From positions 3,968,501 to 4,032,500 of the forward strand of contig NZ_AP025344.1 of NCBI RefSeq assembly GCF_021654795.1: 64,000 bases of DNA, in the 5' to 3' direction. Positions within the stretch are counted from its first letter, which is position 1, and every line of letters starts with the position of its first letter. Below are positions 17,309 through 26,112 of this stretch, one piece after another. This DNA is from Paenibacillus dendritiformis (lineage in GTDB: Bacteria > Bacillota > Bacilli > Paenibacillales > Paenibacillaceae). The notes under the pieces were generated by a model. That model worked only from the letters and a program-made list of their open reading frames with translations. It had not been told where the DNA came from and made no database searches. The position numbers were made by a program, and so were the translations under genes.

Positions 17309-20300
17309 TTACACGGAAATTGGTTCGAAATAACCGCTGGCAGCAAAATAATCGATATACATGGCCAATCTGTCTGCATCCATTTGCGGGCAGTCTAGCT
17401 TGCGTTCTTTCAGGAAGGAGAACACTTTGTCCGCGTTAAAGACAGGTGTCTCGCCTTCACTGATGGACATTTCCTCAATGAACGGCACGATCGAGATGTC
17501 GAGCCCGCCCGCATTGCCTGCATCATTGCCTGCTTCCAGGCTCTGCGACACTCTCGCCTTCCAATCCATCCAGGGCAGGTACGCAAATGAATATCCTCGC
17601 TTCGCGAGTATGCGGGTGATATCCTTGAATGAGCAATCGTGATCATTCATCACGTGAAATGTCTGATTCGAGAATCTGGAGGAGGCTAGCCGAACGATGA
17701 TGTCTGCGGCAAAGTCGGCCGGAATCAAGTTGAATCGGAAATCGATATCCGGGAATGCGCCAAGCTGGAGACAGAAGCGGATGATTTTCCAGAAGAAGTC
17801 ACTGTCTTGGCACGCCCCGGTTCGGCTGTCGCCCGAAATCCGGCCAAGACGATACATGCTGACGGGGATTCCGCGTCTTCTGCCTTCCCGCATTACTCCT
17901 TCCGCCACCCATTTGCTTTGTGTGTACCCCAATTTTAAAGCATCGCTACAAACAGGCACATCATCCTCTAGAATGATTTTCTTGATTTTGGCATCTTTTT
18001 CAGAGAATACATATAATGTGGAGATATAATGGATCGGCTTCACGGCTCCGGCCGCGGCAAACCGCAATATCTCCTCGCACCCCTTGACATTGACAGCCTC
18101 CAATGCCAAATAAGGTTGGGCAAAATTCACGACGGCTCCGTTGTGAAAAATGGACGTGATCTCCTTGGTCAAGAATTCGTATGCCTTCTCGTCCAGCCCT
18201 AGACGCGCTGCGCCCAAATCCCCGGTTACCGCCGTCACCCGCGTCTCGTACTCGTCCTTCCATAGCCCATACTTTCTCATCCCCTCGGCGATCCTGCGCA
18301 TGCCTGTCTCCCGGTCCGCAGCGCGTACCAGACAATAGACGTGCCGGGAGGAATCGGAGTGCAATAACTCATGCAGCAGGAACGCCCCGAAGAATCCCGT
18401 GCCTCCCGTCAGAAGCACGGCTTCATCCTCTGCCATGCTCACCGCTTGCGGGATATCCGCAGCCTGAATGGCCGGATCGAGCACGATCCTGCTTGCCAAG
18501 TCCAGTCCGTCCCCAGCTTCTTCCTGCGCCAACACCCTCTCGATTTGCGAGGCAATGCTCTTGATCGTCGGCTCTTGCATCAACTGTACTAGCGGAATCT
18601 GAACCTGGAACTTCTTCCGAATCTGGAACATCATCCGGCTGATTAGAAGCGAGTGGCCGCCCATATCGAAAAAGCTATCCTCTAATCCGATATGCTCCGC
18701 ATCAAGCAAGCCTAGCCACATCTCGCGCAGCGCCAGCTCCGTATCCGTGAAGTGCTGCGCGCCATCTAACGCCGTCTCCTTATCCGCCAAGTGCCTGCCG
18801 GGCTTCAGCTCGCGCAATTTTGCGCGTTCGATCTTGCCGTTGGCCGTAAGCGGGAATTGCTCCAGAACCACGAATTGGGACGGAATCATGAAGTCCGGCA
18901 GCCGTTGCTTCAGCTCTTCTCGAATGCTGGCGGCCAGCCTTCCTTCCACCTCCTGCTGCATCGGAATGCTTGCCAGCTCCAATGAAGCCTTGGGTGCACC
19001 CGTGTATCTGCAAGGCGTCAGCTTCTCCTCCCCGTAAGGCATGAAGATCGCGTCCAAGCATGTCTCATCATCGGACAACAGAAGTTCCACATGATGGCTC
19101 TGCCCGCCCCATTGGAGAATGTCCGCCGGATCCGTCCATTGCGATAACGGCGACTCCCGCATGAAATGCCTGCGGTAATCCGCGATCGTGTCCGCCGGAG
19201 CGGCCTGGCGCCGCCAGCGCATAAATTCCCACTCCTCCGCAAGGCGTCCATTCGGGATCCCCGTCACGAGGAAGCAGGCGGAAGAATGCGCGGCGCACAG
19301 CTTGCCTTCGCGCAGCTGCCGCTTGATATCGGGACTCCATTCAAAGAGAGCCTCGGTCTCCCATACCGGTTTATCGCCGACATGCAGCACCGCATCGTAT
19401 CGGAACTTGTTCATCTCATTGCGATAGTTGCCCTTTTTATAGAGCACTTCAACCGTTCGGATGGAGGTCAGTTCCCGCTGCAATTGCGCGAAATAGCCGG
19501 TGTCCAGCATCAGTTCGCTGTGCTGCTTCATTTTGCGAAGCACGAGCCGGTTGAACTCCGGCAGCGAAATTCGCTCGTCCACGCCATTCAGCACGACGGA
19601 GCAATGGAACGCTTCTCTGAACATAAGGCCGCAAATGTCGCCGAGAAAGATGCATCCGCCCGGCTTCAATTTGCCGGCAACATGCTGCAGAACCTCATTC
19701 AGATACGAGACATCCGGGAAATACTGCACCACCGAGTTCAATATGACCATGTCGACCTGATCCACGTCGGGAAGCTCGTGGGCATTGCATTTGAACAGCG
19801 AAACCTTATGGCGGTTCTCTCCCAGCAGATGCAGATGCGAACTGACATATTCGATCGCGTTCTCGGATAAATCGGTGCCGATATAGGACTCGCACGACGG
19901 GGCGATCCGGAACAGCAGCAAGCCGGTACCGCATCCGATTTCCAGCACCCGTTTCGGCCTGTACTTCAGAATCCGTTCGACCGTTTCGCTGGTCCATTCC
20001 TCCATCTCGACCGCCGGTATGGGCAGCCCCGTATAGGTGTCATTCCATCCGACGATATGGAACGTCTTGTCCTCATGTTCATTGCCTTTGGCGTAATAGC
20101 TGTCGAATACCGTCTCCCATCGTTCGACCAGTTCGCCTTTGAACTGCCGAAGCGTGCCGTGCGCATGCAGTTCATTTTTGTGCGGGATCACATAACAAGT
20201 TAATTGGGCATCTCCGTGCTCATTCCGTTCGGCAACGACCACGCTTTGGGACACCAGCTCATGATCGCTCACTGCGCTCTCGATCTCGCCAAGCTCAATG

Positions 20301-23071
20301 CGATAGCCGCGAACCTTCACCTGCTCGTCGCGGCGGCCCAAATATTCGATCTCTCCCGCCGCCGTCCATCTGGCCAAGTCCCCGGATCGGTACAGGCGAG
20401 CCCGGGGTCCGCACGCCGAGACGGAAGCGAACGGATTCGCGATGAACCGCTCCCTGGTCAGCTCTTCGCGGTTCCAGTATCCGCGGGCTACGCCTCTCCC
20501 GCCAATATACAGCTCCCCCGGAACCCCCAAGGGAACCGGCTGGCCATGCTCGTCGAGGATGTACGCTTCCAGATCCGGCAGCGGCGCGCCGATGACACTG
20601 CCCGCCCCGGCATCCAGATCCTCCAGCGTAATCGGCCGGAACGTCGCGTGCACCGTAATTTCGGTAATGCCGTACATATTGATCAATTGAGGCCGGCGAT
20701 CGCCATGCAGCCGGAACCAAGGCCGCAGCGACTGCAGCTCCAGCGCTTCCCCGCCGAAAATAATGTAACGCAGCGACAGTTCCCCAGCCTCCTCGAATCC
20801 GGCATGCTGCTCGACATGGATCAATTGCTTGAAGGCAGACGGCGTCTGATTCAGTACCGTTACCCGCTCGCGCGCGAGAAGCCGATAGAAGTCCTCGAAG
20901 GAACGCGTCACGCCGGCAGGCACAATCACAAGGCTTCCTCCATGGAGCAGTGCCCCCCATATTTCCCAGACAGAAAAATCGAAGGCGCATGAGTGATACA
21001 GCGTCCATACATCTTCCGCATGGAAGCCGAACAATCGCCGCGTCGCTGCGAACAACCGGTTCACGCTGCCATGCTCGACAAGCACTCCCTTAGGCTTCCC
21101 TGTCGAGCCTGACGTGTAGATCATGTAGGCCAAATCGGATTCATTGACGACTACAGACAAATCGCTCGCAGAATCGCTTGACGGATCCTCCGGCAGCGCC
21201 GCTGCATTAATACGCGTGCAAGAACGGAATGCCACCACGTCCCGGGTCTCTTCATCCACCAGCAGCAGCGCGCATCCCGAGTCGCTCAGCATCCAGCGGA
21301 TGCGTTCTTCGGGATACGCCGGATCGAGAGGTACATATGCGCAGCCGGCTTTTAAGATGGCCAGGATTCCGGCAATGAGATAAGGGGAGCGGTACATGCA
21401 CAAGCCGATGAATTGCCCGGGCTCAGCCCCCGACTGCAGCAGATGGCGGGCAAGCCGGTTCGCATAAGCGTTGAGCTCCCGGTAGGTCCAAACCGCTTCG
21501 TTCCACTTCAACGCGACATTGTTCGGATACAGGGCCGCATTGCGCTCGAATTGCCGATGAATGCCTTCCGATGCCGCCGCAGTTGCCTCTATTGCGGCGG
21601 AGCGCTGCAGCATTCTCTCCCGCTCGCCCTCCTCCATCAAGTCGAGCCGGCCGATAGCCCGATCAGGCGCAGACAGCGCCGATCGAATGAACTGAATAAA
21701 GTGATTGACGAAGTTCTGCATCGACTGCGGAACGAACAGATTGGCGTTATATTCAAGCCGCCCGGTGATTTTTCCTTGCAATTCCGCCATCGACAGCAGC
21801 ACATCCGACTTCGACGTGCCGTTAAACAGTCTGATGCTCTCCGCTCGCGCTTTCGGAAGCTGAATATCGACCGCAGGCGTATTTTGATAGACGAACAGAT
21901 TTCGAACCAGCGGGATGGCCCATCCTTGGCGATCCGGCTGCAGTTCCTCAACGATGCGGTCGAAAGGGAAATCCTGATGATCGTATGCTTCGGCCGCCGT
22001 TGCTGCCACTTGTCGCAGCAGTTCGCGGAATGTCATGTCCTCGCCTATGTCCATGCGAAGCGGCAATAAATTGACGAAGTAACCGATGAGACCTTCGATT
22101 TCTGTATCGTTGCGATTGGCAACAGGCGTCCCGACCACGAGCGTGCGCTCATGAGTATAGCGGTAGAGCACGCCCCCGAACAGGGCGAGCAGCGTCATGA
22201 ACATTGTCGCGTCTGCTTCGGCGCAAAATGATTTGAGTGCGTGAGCCAGATCGTCCGGGAGTTCGAAGGGCACCTCTCCGCCCCGGTTTCCGGCCCAATC
22301 CGTCATTTTTTTGTCCGGTGCGAGCGCAATGCTCGGGCAATGCTCCAATCTGTCCTTCCAATAACGCAAATGCTTCTCCCATGCCCCCGATTTTAGCTGC
22401 TCCGTCTGCCAATGCGCGAAATCGCTGTACTGAATCGGCAAGGGAGCAAGGGCGGGCGTCTTGCCTTCTGAATAAGATCGGTAGCACGCCACCCATTCCT
22501 TTGCCAGCACGCCCATGGACCAGCCGTCGGAAATAATATGGTGCAGGCATATCGCGAGCATATGCTCCCGCTCCTTCAACCGGATGACCTGGGCACGCAT
22601 CAGAAGCCCTCTCTCCAGATCGAAAGGCGAAGAAATGACGCGCTGGATCACCGCGTTCGCTTGAGCTTCAGCTTCTGTCTCATGCAGTCCGCTAACATCT
22701 TCGATGGGCAATTCCAGCGTGAAACGGTCCATCCGCCGCAGTTGCGGCCGACCGCCGGAATTGATGAAATTGATGCGCAGCGACTCATGGCGGTCGATAA
22801 TATGCTGCAGCGCCCGGCGGGCTGCCTCTATGTCCAGCTCTCCGCTGAACCTCACGGCAAAATACATGTTGTAAGCAGACTTATCCGCCAGCATTTGATC
22901 CATGAACCATAGCCTTTTCTGGGCCGGAGACAGCACCAGGCCATCTTCTTCCGGTCTGGGAACAATCCGCGGTTGCTTCCTGCCTCGTCCCAGCTTCCAC
23001 TGCTCAAGCAGCTCGCGCTGCTTGTCCGACAAAAGTGAACGTCGCGTTTCCAATTCATTTTTGTTCGTCAT
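17309..23071 (-). CDS. Terminal NRPS: C-A(Thr)-NMT-PCP-thioester reductase
   Basis: 1920 residues from the ATG at 23071 (GGTGGGGG just upstream; a GTG at 23089 is in frame). Domains: C about 44-475 with HHIISDGW; A about 505-955; N-methyltransferase about 1005-1285 inserted after A8, with VLEIGCGTGLLLFRIAP; A10 with NGK at about 1411-1413; PCP with GGHS, Ser1474; reductase from about 1549 with TGGTGFFG and YTQSK (Tyr1716/Lys1720). The binding-pocket residues read D698 F699 W702 N741 I771 G773 M799 V807 H808 K1413, i.e. DFWNIGMVHK, the classic threonine code. The MT has the GWNDTYTGLPIP segment typical of N-methylating modules. Release would be NAD(P)H-dependent, giving an aldehyde, with no thioesterase present. 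It accepts the chain from the KS-AT-T protein encoded just upstream. Confidence 0.93.
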   Translation of the reverse strand: MTNKNELETRRSLLSDKQRELLEQWKLGRGRKQPRIVPRPEEDGLVLSPAQKRLWFMDQMLADKSAYNMYFAVRFSGELDIEAARRALQHIIDRHESLRINFINSGGRPQLRRMDRFTLELPIEDVSGLHETEAEAQANAVIQRVISSPFDLERGLLMRAQVIRLKEREHMLAICLHHIISDGWSMGVLAKEWVACYRSYSEGKTPALAPLPIQYSDFAHWQTEQLKSGAWEKHLRYWKDRLEHCPSIALAPDKKMTDWAGNRGGEVPFELPDDLAHALKSFCAEADATMFMTLLALFGGVLYRYTHERTLVVGTPVANRNDTEIEGLIGYFVNLLPLRMDIGEDMTFRELLRQVAATAAEAYDHQDFPFDRIVEELQPDRQGWAIPLVRNLFVYQNTPAVDIQLPKARAESIRLFNGTSKSDVLLSMAELQGKITGRLEYNANLFVPQSMQNFVNHFIQFIRSALSAPDRAIGRLDLMEEGERERMLQRSAAIEATAAASEGIHRQFERNAALYPNNVALKWNEAVWTYRELNAYANRLARHLLQSGAEPGQFIGLCMYRSPYLIAGILAILKAGCAYVPLDPAYPEERIRWMLSDSGCALLLVDEETRDVVAFRSCTRINAAALPEDPSSDSASDLSVVVNESDLAYMIYTSGSTGKPKGVLVEHGSVNRLFAATRRLFGFHAEDVWTLYHSCAFDFSVWEIWGALLHGGSLVIVPAGVTRSFEDFYRLLARERVTVLNQTPSAFKQLIHVEQHAGFEEAGELSLRYIIFGGEALELQSLRPWFRLHGDRRPQLINMYGITEITVHATFRPITLEDLDAGAGSVIGAPLPDLEAYILDEHGQPVPLGVPGELYIGGRGVARGYWNREELTRERFIANPFASVSACGPRARLYRSGDLARWTAAGEIEYLGRRDEQVKVRGYRIELGEIESAVSDHELVSQSVVVAERNEHGDAQLTCYVIPHKNELHAHGTLRQFKGELVERWETVFDSYYAKGNEHEDKTFHIVGWNDTYTGLPIPAVEMEEWTSETVERILKYRPKRVLEIGCGTGLLLFRIAPSCESYIGTDLSENAIEYVSSHLHLLGENRHKVSLFKCNAHELPDVDQVDMVILNSVVQYFPDVSYLNEVLQHVAGKLKPGGCIFLGDICGLMFREAFHCSVVLNGVDERISLPEFNRLVLRKMKQHSELMLDTGYFAQLQRELTSIRTVEVLYKKGNYRNEMNKFRYDAVLHVGDKPVWETEALFEWSPDIKRQLREGKLCAAHSSACFLVTGIPNGRLAEEWEFMRWRRQAAPADTIADYRRHFMRESPLSQWTDPADILQWGGQSHHVELLLSDDETCLDAIFMPYGEEKLTPCRYTGAPKASLELASIPMQQEVEGRLAASIREELKQRLPDFMIPSQFVVLEQFPLTANGKIERAKLRELKPGRHLADKETALDGAQHFTDTELALREMWLGLLDAEHIGLEDSFFDMGGHSLLISRMMFQIRKKFQVQIPLVQLMQEPTIKSIASQIERVLAQEEAGDGLDLASRIVLDPAIQAADIPQAVSMAEDEAVLLTGGTGFFGAFLLHELLHSDSSRHVYCLVRAADRETGMRRIAEGMRKYGLWKDEYETRVTAVTGDLGAARLGLDEKAYEFLTKEITSIFHNGAVVNFAQPYLALEAVNVKGCEEILRFAAAGAVKPIHYISTLYVFSEKDAKIKKIILEDDVPVCSDALKLGYTQSKWVAEGVMREGRRRGIPVSMYRLGRISGDSRTGACQDSDFFWKIIRFCLQLGAFPDIDFRFNLIPADFAADIIVRLASSRFSNQTFHVMNDHDCSFKDITRILAKRGYSFAYLPWMDWKARVSQSLEAGNDAGNAGGLDISIVPFIEEMSISEGETPVFNADKVFSFLKERKLDCPQMDADRLAMYIDYFAASGYFEPISV

Positions 23072-23097
23072 AAGCCCCCACCGTTCCACCGGAATTT

Positions 23098-26000
23098 TTA
23101 TCGCTGATCATTGCCTGCCAGATGCTCAATCATCTGCAGTTCCAATTGCTCGGCAATCTCCTCAATCGTCGGATACTTGAAAATGCGCTCCAACTTGATG
23201 TCTATGTCCGGCAGCAGATTCCGCACGCGCGATATGAGCTGGGTCGCCATCAAGGAATGGCCTCCCAGTTCAAAGAAATTATCCTTGATGCCGATCGGGC
23301 GTACGCCAAGCACCTGCTCCCATATGTCCACCAGATTCTCCTGCAACCCGTCCGCAGGAGGGACGTACATCGTTGACAGGTGCGCCCTGTCGTCCTCCCA
23401 TCGCTCATGGCCCGCGCCTACTGGCGCAGCGGATTCTGCATGTCCCGCGCTTGCCTGGCCTTCCCGCCTGTCGCCGAACCAGCATCGCGTCCCCTCGAAC
23501 GGATACGCAGGCAGCGGCACGCGTCCGGGTTGTCCGTCGTGAGTATGCTTCCAATGGATATCTGCTCCGGATAGCCAGCATTGGGCCAAGCCTTTCCATA
23601 ACGCGGCAACGTCGGATTCCTCCTCCTTGCCATGCCGCATCAAGTTGATCGCATGAACCTTGCGCGATTCATCGTCACGCTGCCGCACCAATTGGGCCAA
23701 GCCTCTGCCTGGTCCCACCTCCAGCCAGATGGCATCATCTCCGAAGCTCCTCATAAGCGCGGACACCCCTCCTCCGAAGTTGACAGGCTCCCTCATATGG
23801 GCGCCCCAGTACGCGGCGCTCCTGGCCTGGTCCTCCGATATGTACTCACCGCTTACATTGGAGATGAAAGGGATGGAAGGGGCTGACAGCTCGTACTGGC
23901 GAAGCAAGCGTTCGAATTGCTCCGCGGCCGGCTCCATGAACGGGCTGTGGAACGCATGCGATACGGGCAGAAGCTTGTGGCCGATACCGCTGGACTCCAA
24001 TCGCGCCGCCAAGCCAGCGATGGCTTCGCTCTCGCCCGCAACCGTGCATGAGCCGGGGCCGTTGACGGCCGACAAGTACACGGCTTCGTCCGCTAAGCTC
24101 CGGATCTGCTCATAAGATGAAGATACGGCCATCATGGCGCCGGCTGGGCTCTGCTGCATGACCGTCCCCCTTAGAACGATGATCGCAAGCGCCTCTTCAA
24201 GCCGCATGACGCCCGCAAGGCAGGCGGCTACATATTCGCCGAGGCTGTGTCCGATCATGGCACTGGGCCTCAGTCCCCAATCCATCAAGCAGCGGGCAAG
24301 CGCATATTCGACAATGAACAGCAGCGGTTGCGCTACCGCGGTCTGCTCCAACAATTGCGGTTCTCCGGCTCCGTTCGTACGGAACATCGCCTGCGATATC
24401 TCGGTGCGCATGCTCCCGTTCAGGACCGCAATGCACTTGTCCGCCCAACTGCGGAACAAAGGGATCTGTTCATACAGTCCGGCCGCCATGTTCAAGTACT
24501 GGCTTCCTTGTCCCGGAAACATAAAAATGATGCTGGCCTTGTCCTTGCCCGCAATGCCCCTGCCAATGACTTGCAGACTGCCGTCCCTGCCGGAGATTGC
24601 CGCATAACGATAAGGGAATGCTTTCCTGCCGACTTGAAGCGTATATGCGACCTTGTCCATGGAAGCGTCCGGGTGATGCCGGAAATACCTATGCAGAGCA
24701 TCCTCCATCGCACCGAGAGCGCTGGCCGTTCTCGCAGACAGAAGAAGCGCCTGCTCTCTCTGCTCCTTCCGGCGTCCCGCGGCGCATTCCGCAGGTATTG
24801 GAGCCTCCTGCAAGATGAGATGGGCGTTCGTTCCGCCAATCCCGAACGAGCTTACCCCTGCCCGACGGGGATGATCCGAGGCCGGCCAATCCCGCAAGGC
24901 CGTATTGACATAGAAATGACTGGCCTTGAAGTCAATGGCCGGGTTGGAATCCTCATAATGCAGGCTCGGCGGAATTTGCCGGTGATGCAGCATCAATGCC
25001 GTCTTGATCAACCCCGCAATGCCCGCGGCAGCGTTCAAGTGGCCGATATTCGTCTTCACGGAGCCGATCGGGCAGCGCTGCCTGGCGCTGACTTCTCCAG
25101 TCTCGCCGAATGCCTCTTGAAGCGCCGCTATCTCGATCGGATCGCCCAGCGCCGTGCCGGTCCCATGAGCTTCGATATAGTCGATCGTCTGCGGTTCTGC
25201 CCCCGCCATCATGAGCGCCTCCGCCACGACGCGGCGCTGGCCTTCGATGCTTGGCGCCGTGTACCCGACCTTGGCGGCACCGTCATTATTCACGGCGCTG
25301 CCAAGAATAAGGGCATAGATATGATCGCGATCGGCCAGAGCGTCCTCCAGGCGCTTAAGCGCCACGATCCCCGCTCCGCTGCCGAAGAGCGTCCCCTGCG
25401 CCTTCGCGTCAAACGCCCGGCAATGCCCGTCCGGGGAGAAAATCCCCCCTTCCTGGTACAAGTATCCTTCCTGCTGCGGAACCCGGATGGAGGCGCCGCC
25501 TGCAAGAGCCAGATCCGACTGATACATGAGAAGGCTCTGGCAGGCATAATGGACGGCAACGAGCGATGTCGAGCACGCCGTCTGAATCGTGACGCTCGTT
25601 CCGCGCAGATTCAGCTTGTAAGAGATTCTGGTGCTTACATAATCGTTGCTGTTCGCCTGCAGCACCATTTGCAGCTCTTCCTCCGACAGTTCATCGCGAC
25701 GCGGCAATATTTCGTTCACCAAGTAACTGTTGAATCCGCATCCGGCGAACAGACTGACCAAGCCCGGGTACGACTCCGCGACATAGCCCGCATCCTCAAG
25801 CGCTTCCCATGCGCACATCAGCAGCAGGCGGTGCTGCGGATCGAGAAGGTCAGCCTCGCGCTTGCTCATGCCGAAAAATTGATAATCGAACTTGTCGATG
25901 TCATCCAGGATCGGGGAAGCCTTCACATAGTTCGGGCTGCGCAACTTCTCCTCTGCAATGCCGGATTCTCGCAGCATCTCATCGGTGAAAAAGGTGATCG

Positions 26001-26112
26001 TCTCCCTGCCGTGCTTCAAGTTATCCCAATACTGCCCCGTATGGCTGGCTCCAGGAAATCTGCCGCTCATCCCGATAATGGCTATCGTGTTCTCCGCCTC
26101 GCTCGCCGTCAT
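23098..26112 (-). CDS. Type I PKS module KS-AT-carrier
   Basis: 1004 residues. KS: Cys180 in TACSTSLVAVH, His315 in HGTGT, His358 in KTNIGH. AT: GHSLGEYVAAC with Ser623 and SHAFH near 718-722, the malonyl-CoA signature. Carrier: FFELGGHSLM with Ser953, closer to an NRPS carrier (GGHS) than to a PKS ACP (DS). There is no KR, DH or ER, so a beta-keto group should remain. Its ATG overlaps the end of the upstream NRPS gene by 4 nt. It would extend the peptidyl chain by two carbons and hand a beta-keto thioester to the threonine module. Confidence 0.93.
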   Translation of the reverse strand: MTASEAENTIAIIGMSGRFPGASHTGQYWDNLKHGRETITFFTDEMLRESGIAEEKLRSPNYVKASPILDDIDKFDYQFFGMSKREADLLDPQHRLLLMCAWEALEDAGYVAESYPGLVSLFAGCGFNSYLVNEILPRRDELSEEELQMVLQANSNDYVSTRISYKLNLRGTSVTIQTACSTSLVAVHYACQSLLMYQSDLALAGGASIRVPQQEGYLYQEGGIFSPDGHCRAFDAKAQGTLFGSGAGIVALKRLEDALADRDHIYALILGSAVNNDGAAKVGYTAPSIEGQRRVVAEALMMAGAEPQTIDYIEAHGTGTALGDPIEIAALQEAFGETGEVSARQRCPIGSVKTNIGHLNAAAGIAGLIKTALMLHHRQIPPSLHYEDSNPAIDFKASHFYVNTALRDWPASDHPRRAGVSSFGIGGTNAHLILQEAPIPAECAAGRRKEQREQALLLSARTASALGAMEDALHRYFRHHPDASMDKVAYTLQVGRKAFPYRYAAISGRDGSLQVIGRGIAGKDKASIIFMFPGQGSQYLNMAAGLYEQIPLFRSWADKCIAVLNGSMRTEISQAMFRTNGAGEPQLLEQTAVAQPLLFIVEYALARCLMDWGLRPSAMIGHSLGEYVAACLAGVMRLEEALAIIVLRGTVMQQSPAGAMMAVSSSYEQIRSLADEAVYLSAVNGPGSCTVAGESEAIAGLAARLESSGIGHKLLPVSHAFHSPFMEPAAEQFERLLRQYELSAPSIPFISNVSGEYISEDQARSAAYWGAHMREPVNFGGGVSALMRSFGDDAIWLEVGPGRGLAQLVRQRDDESRKVHAINLMRHGKEEESDVAALWKGLAQCWLSGADIHWKHTHDGQPGRVPLPAYPFEGTRCWFGDRREGQASAGHAESAAPVGAGHERWEDDRAHLSTMYVPPADGLQENLVDIWEQVLGVRPIGIKDNFFELGGHSLMATQLISRVRNLLPDIDIKLERIFKYPTIEEIAEQLELQMIEHLAGNDQR

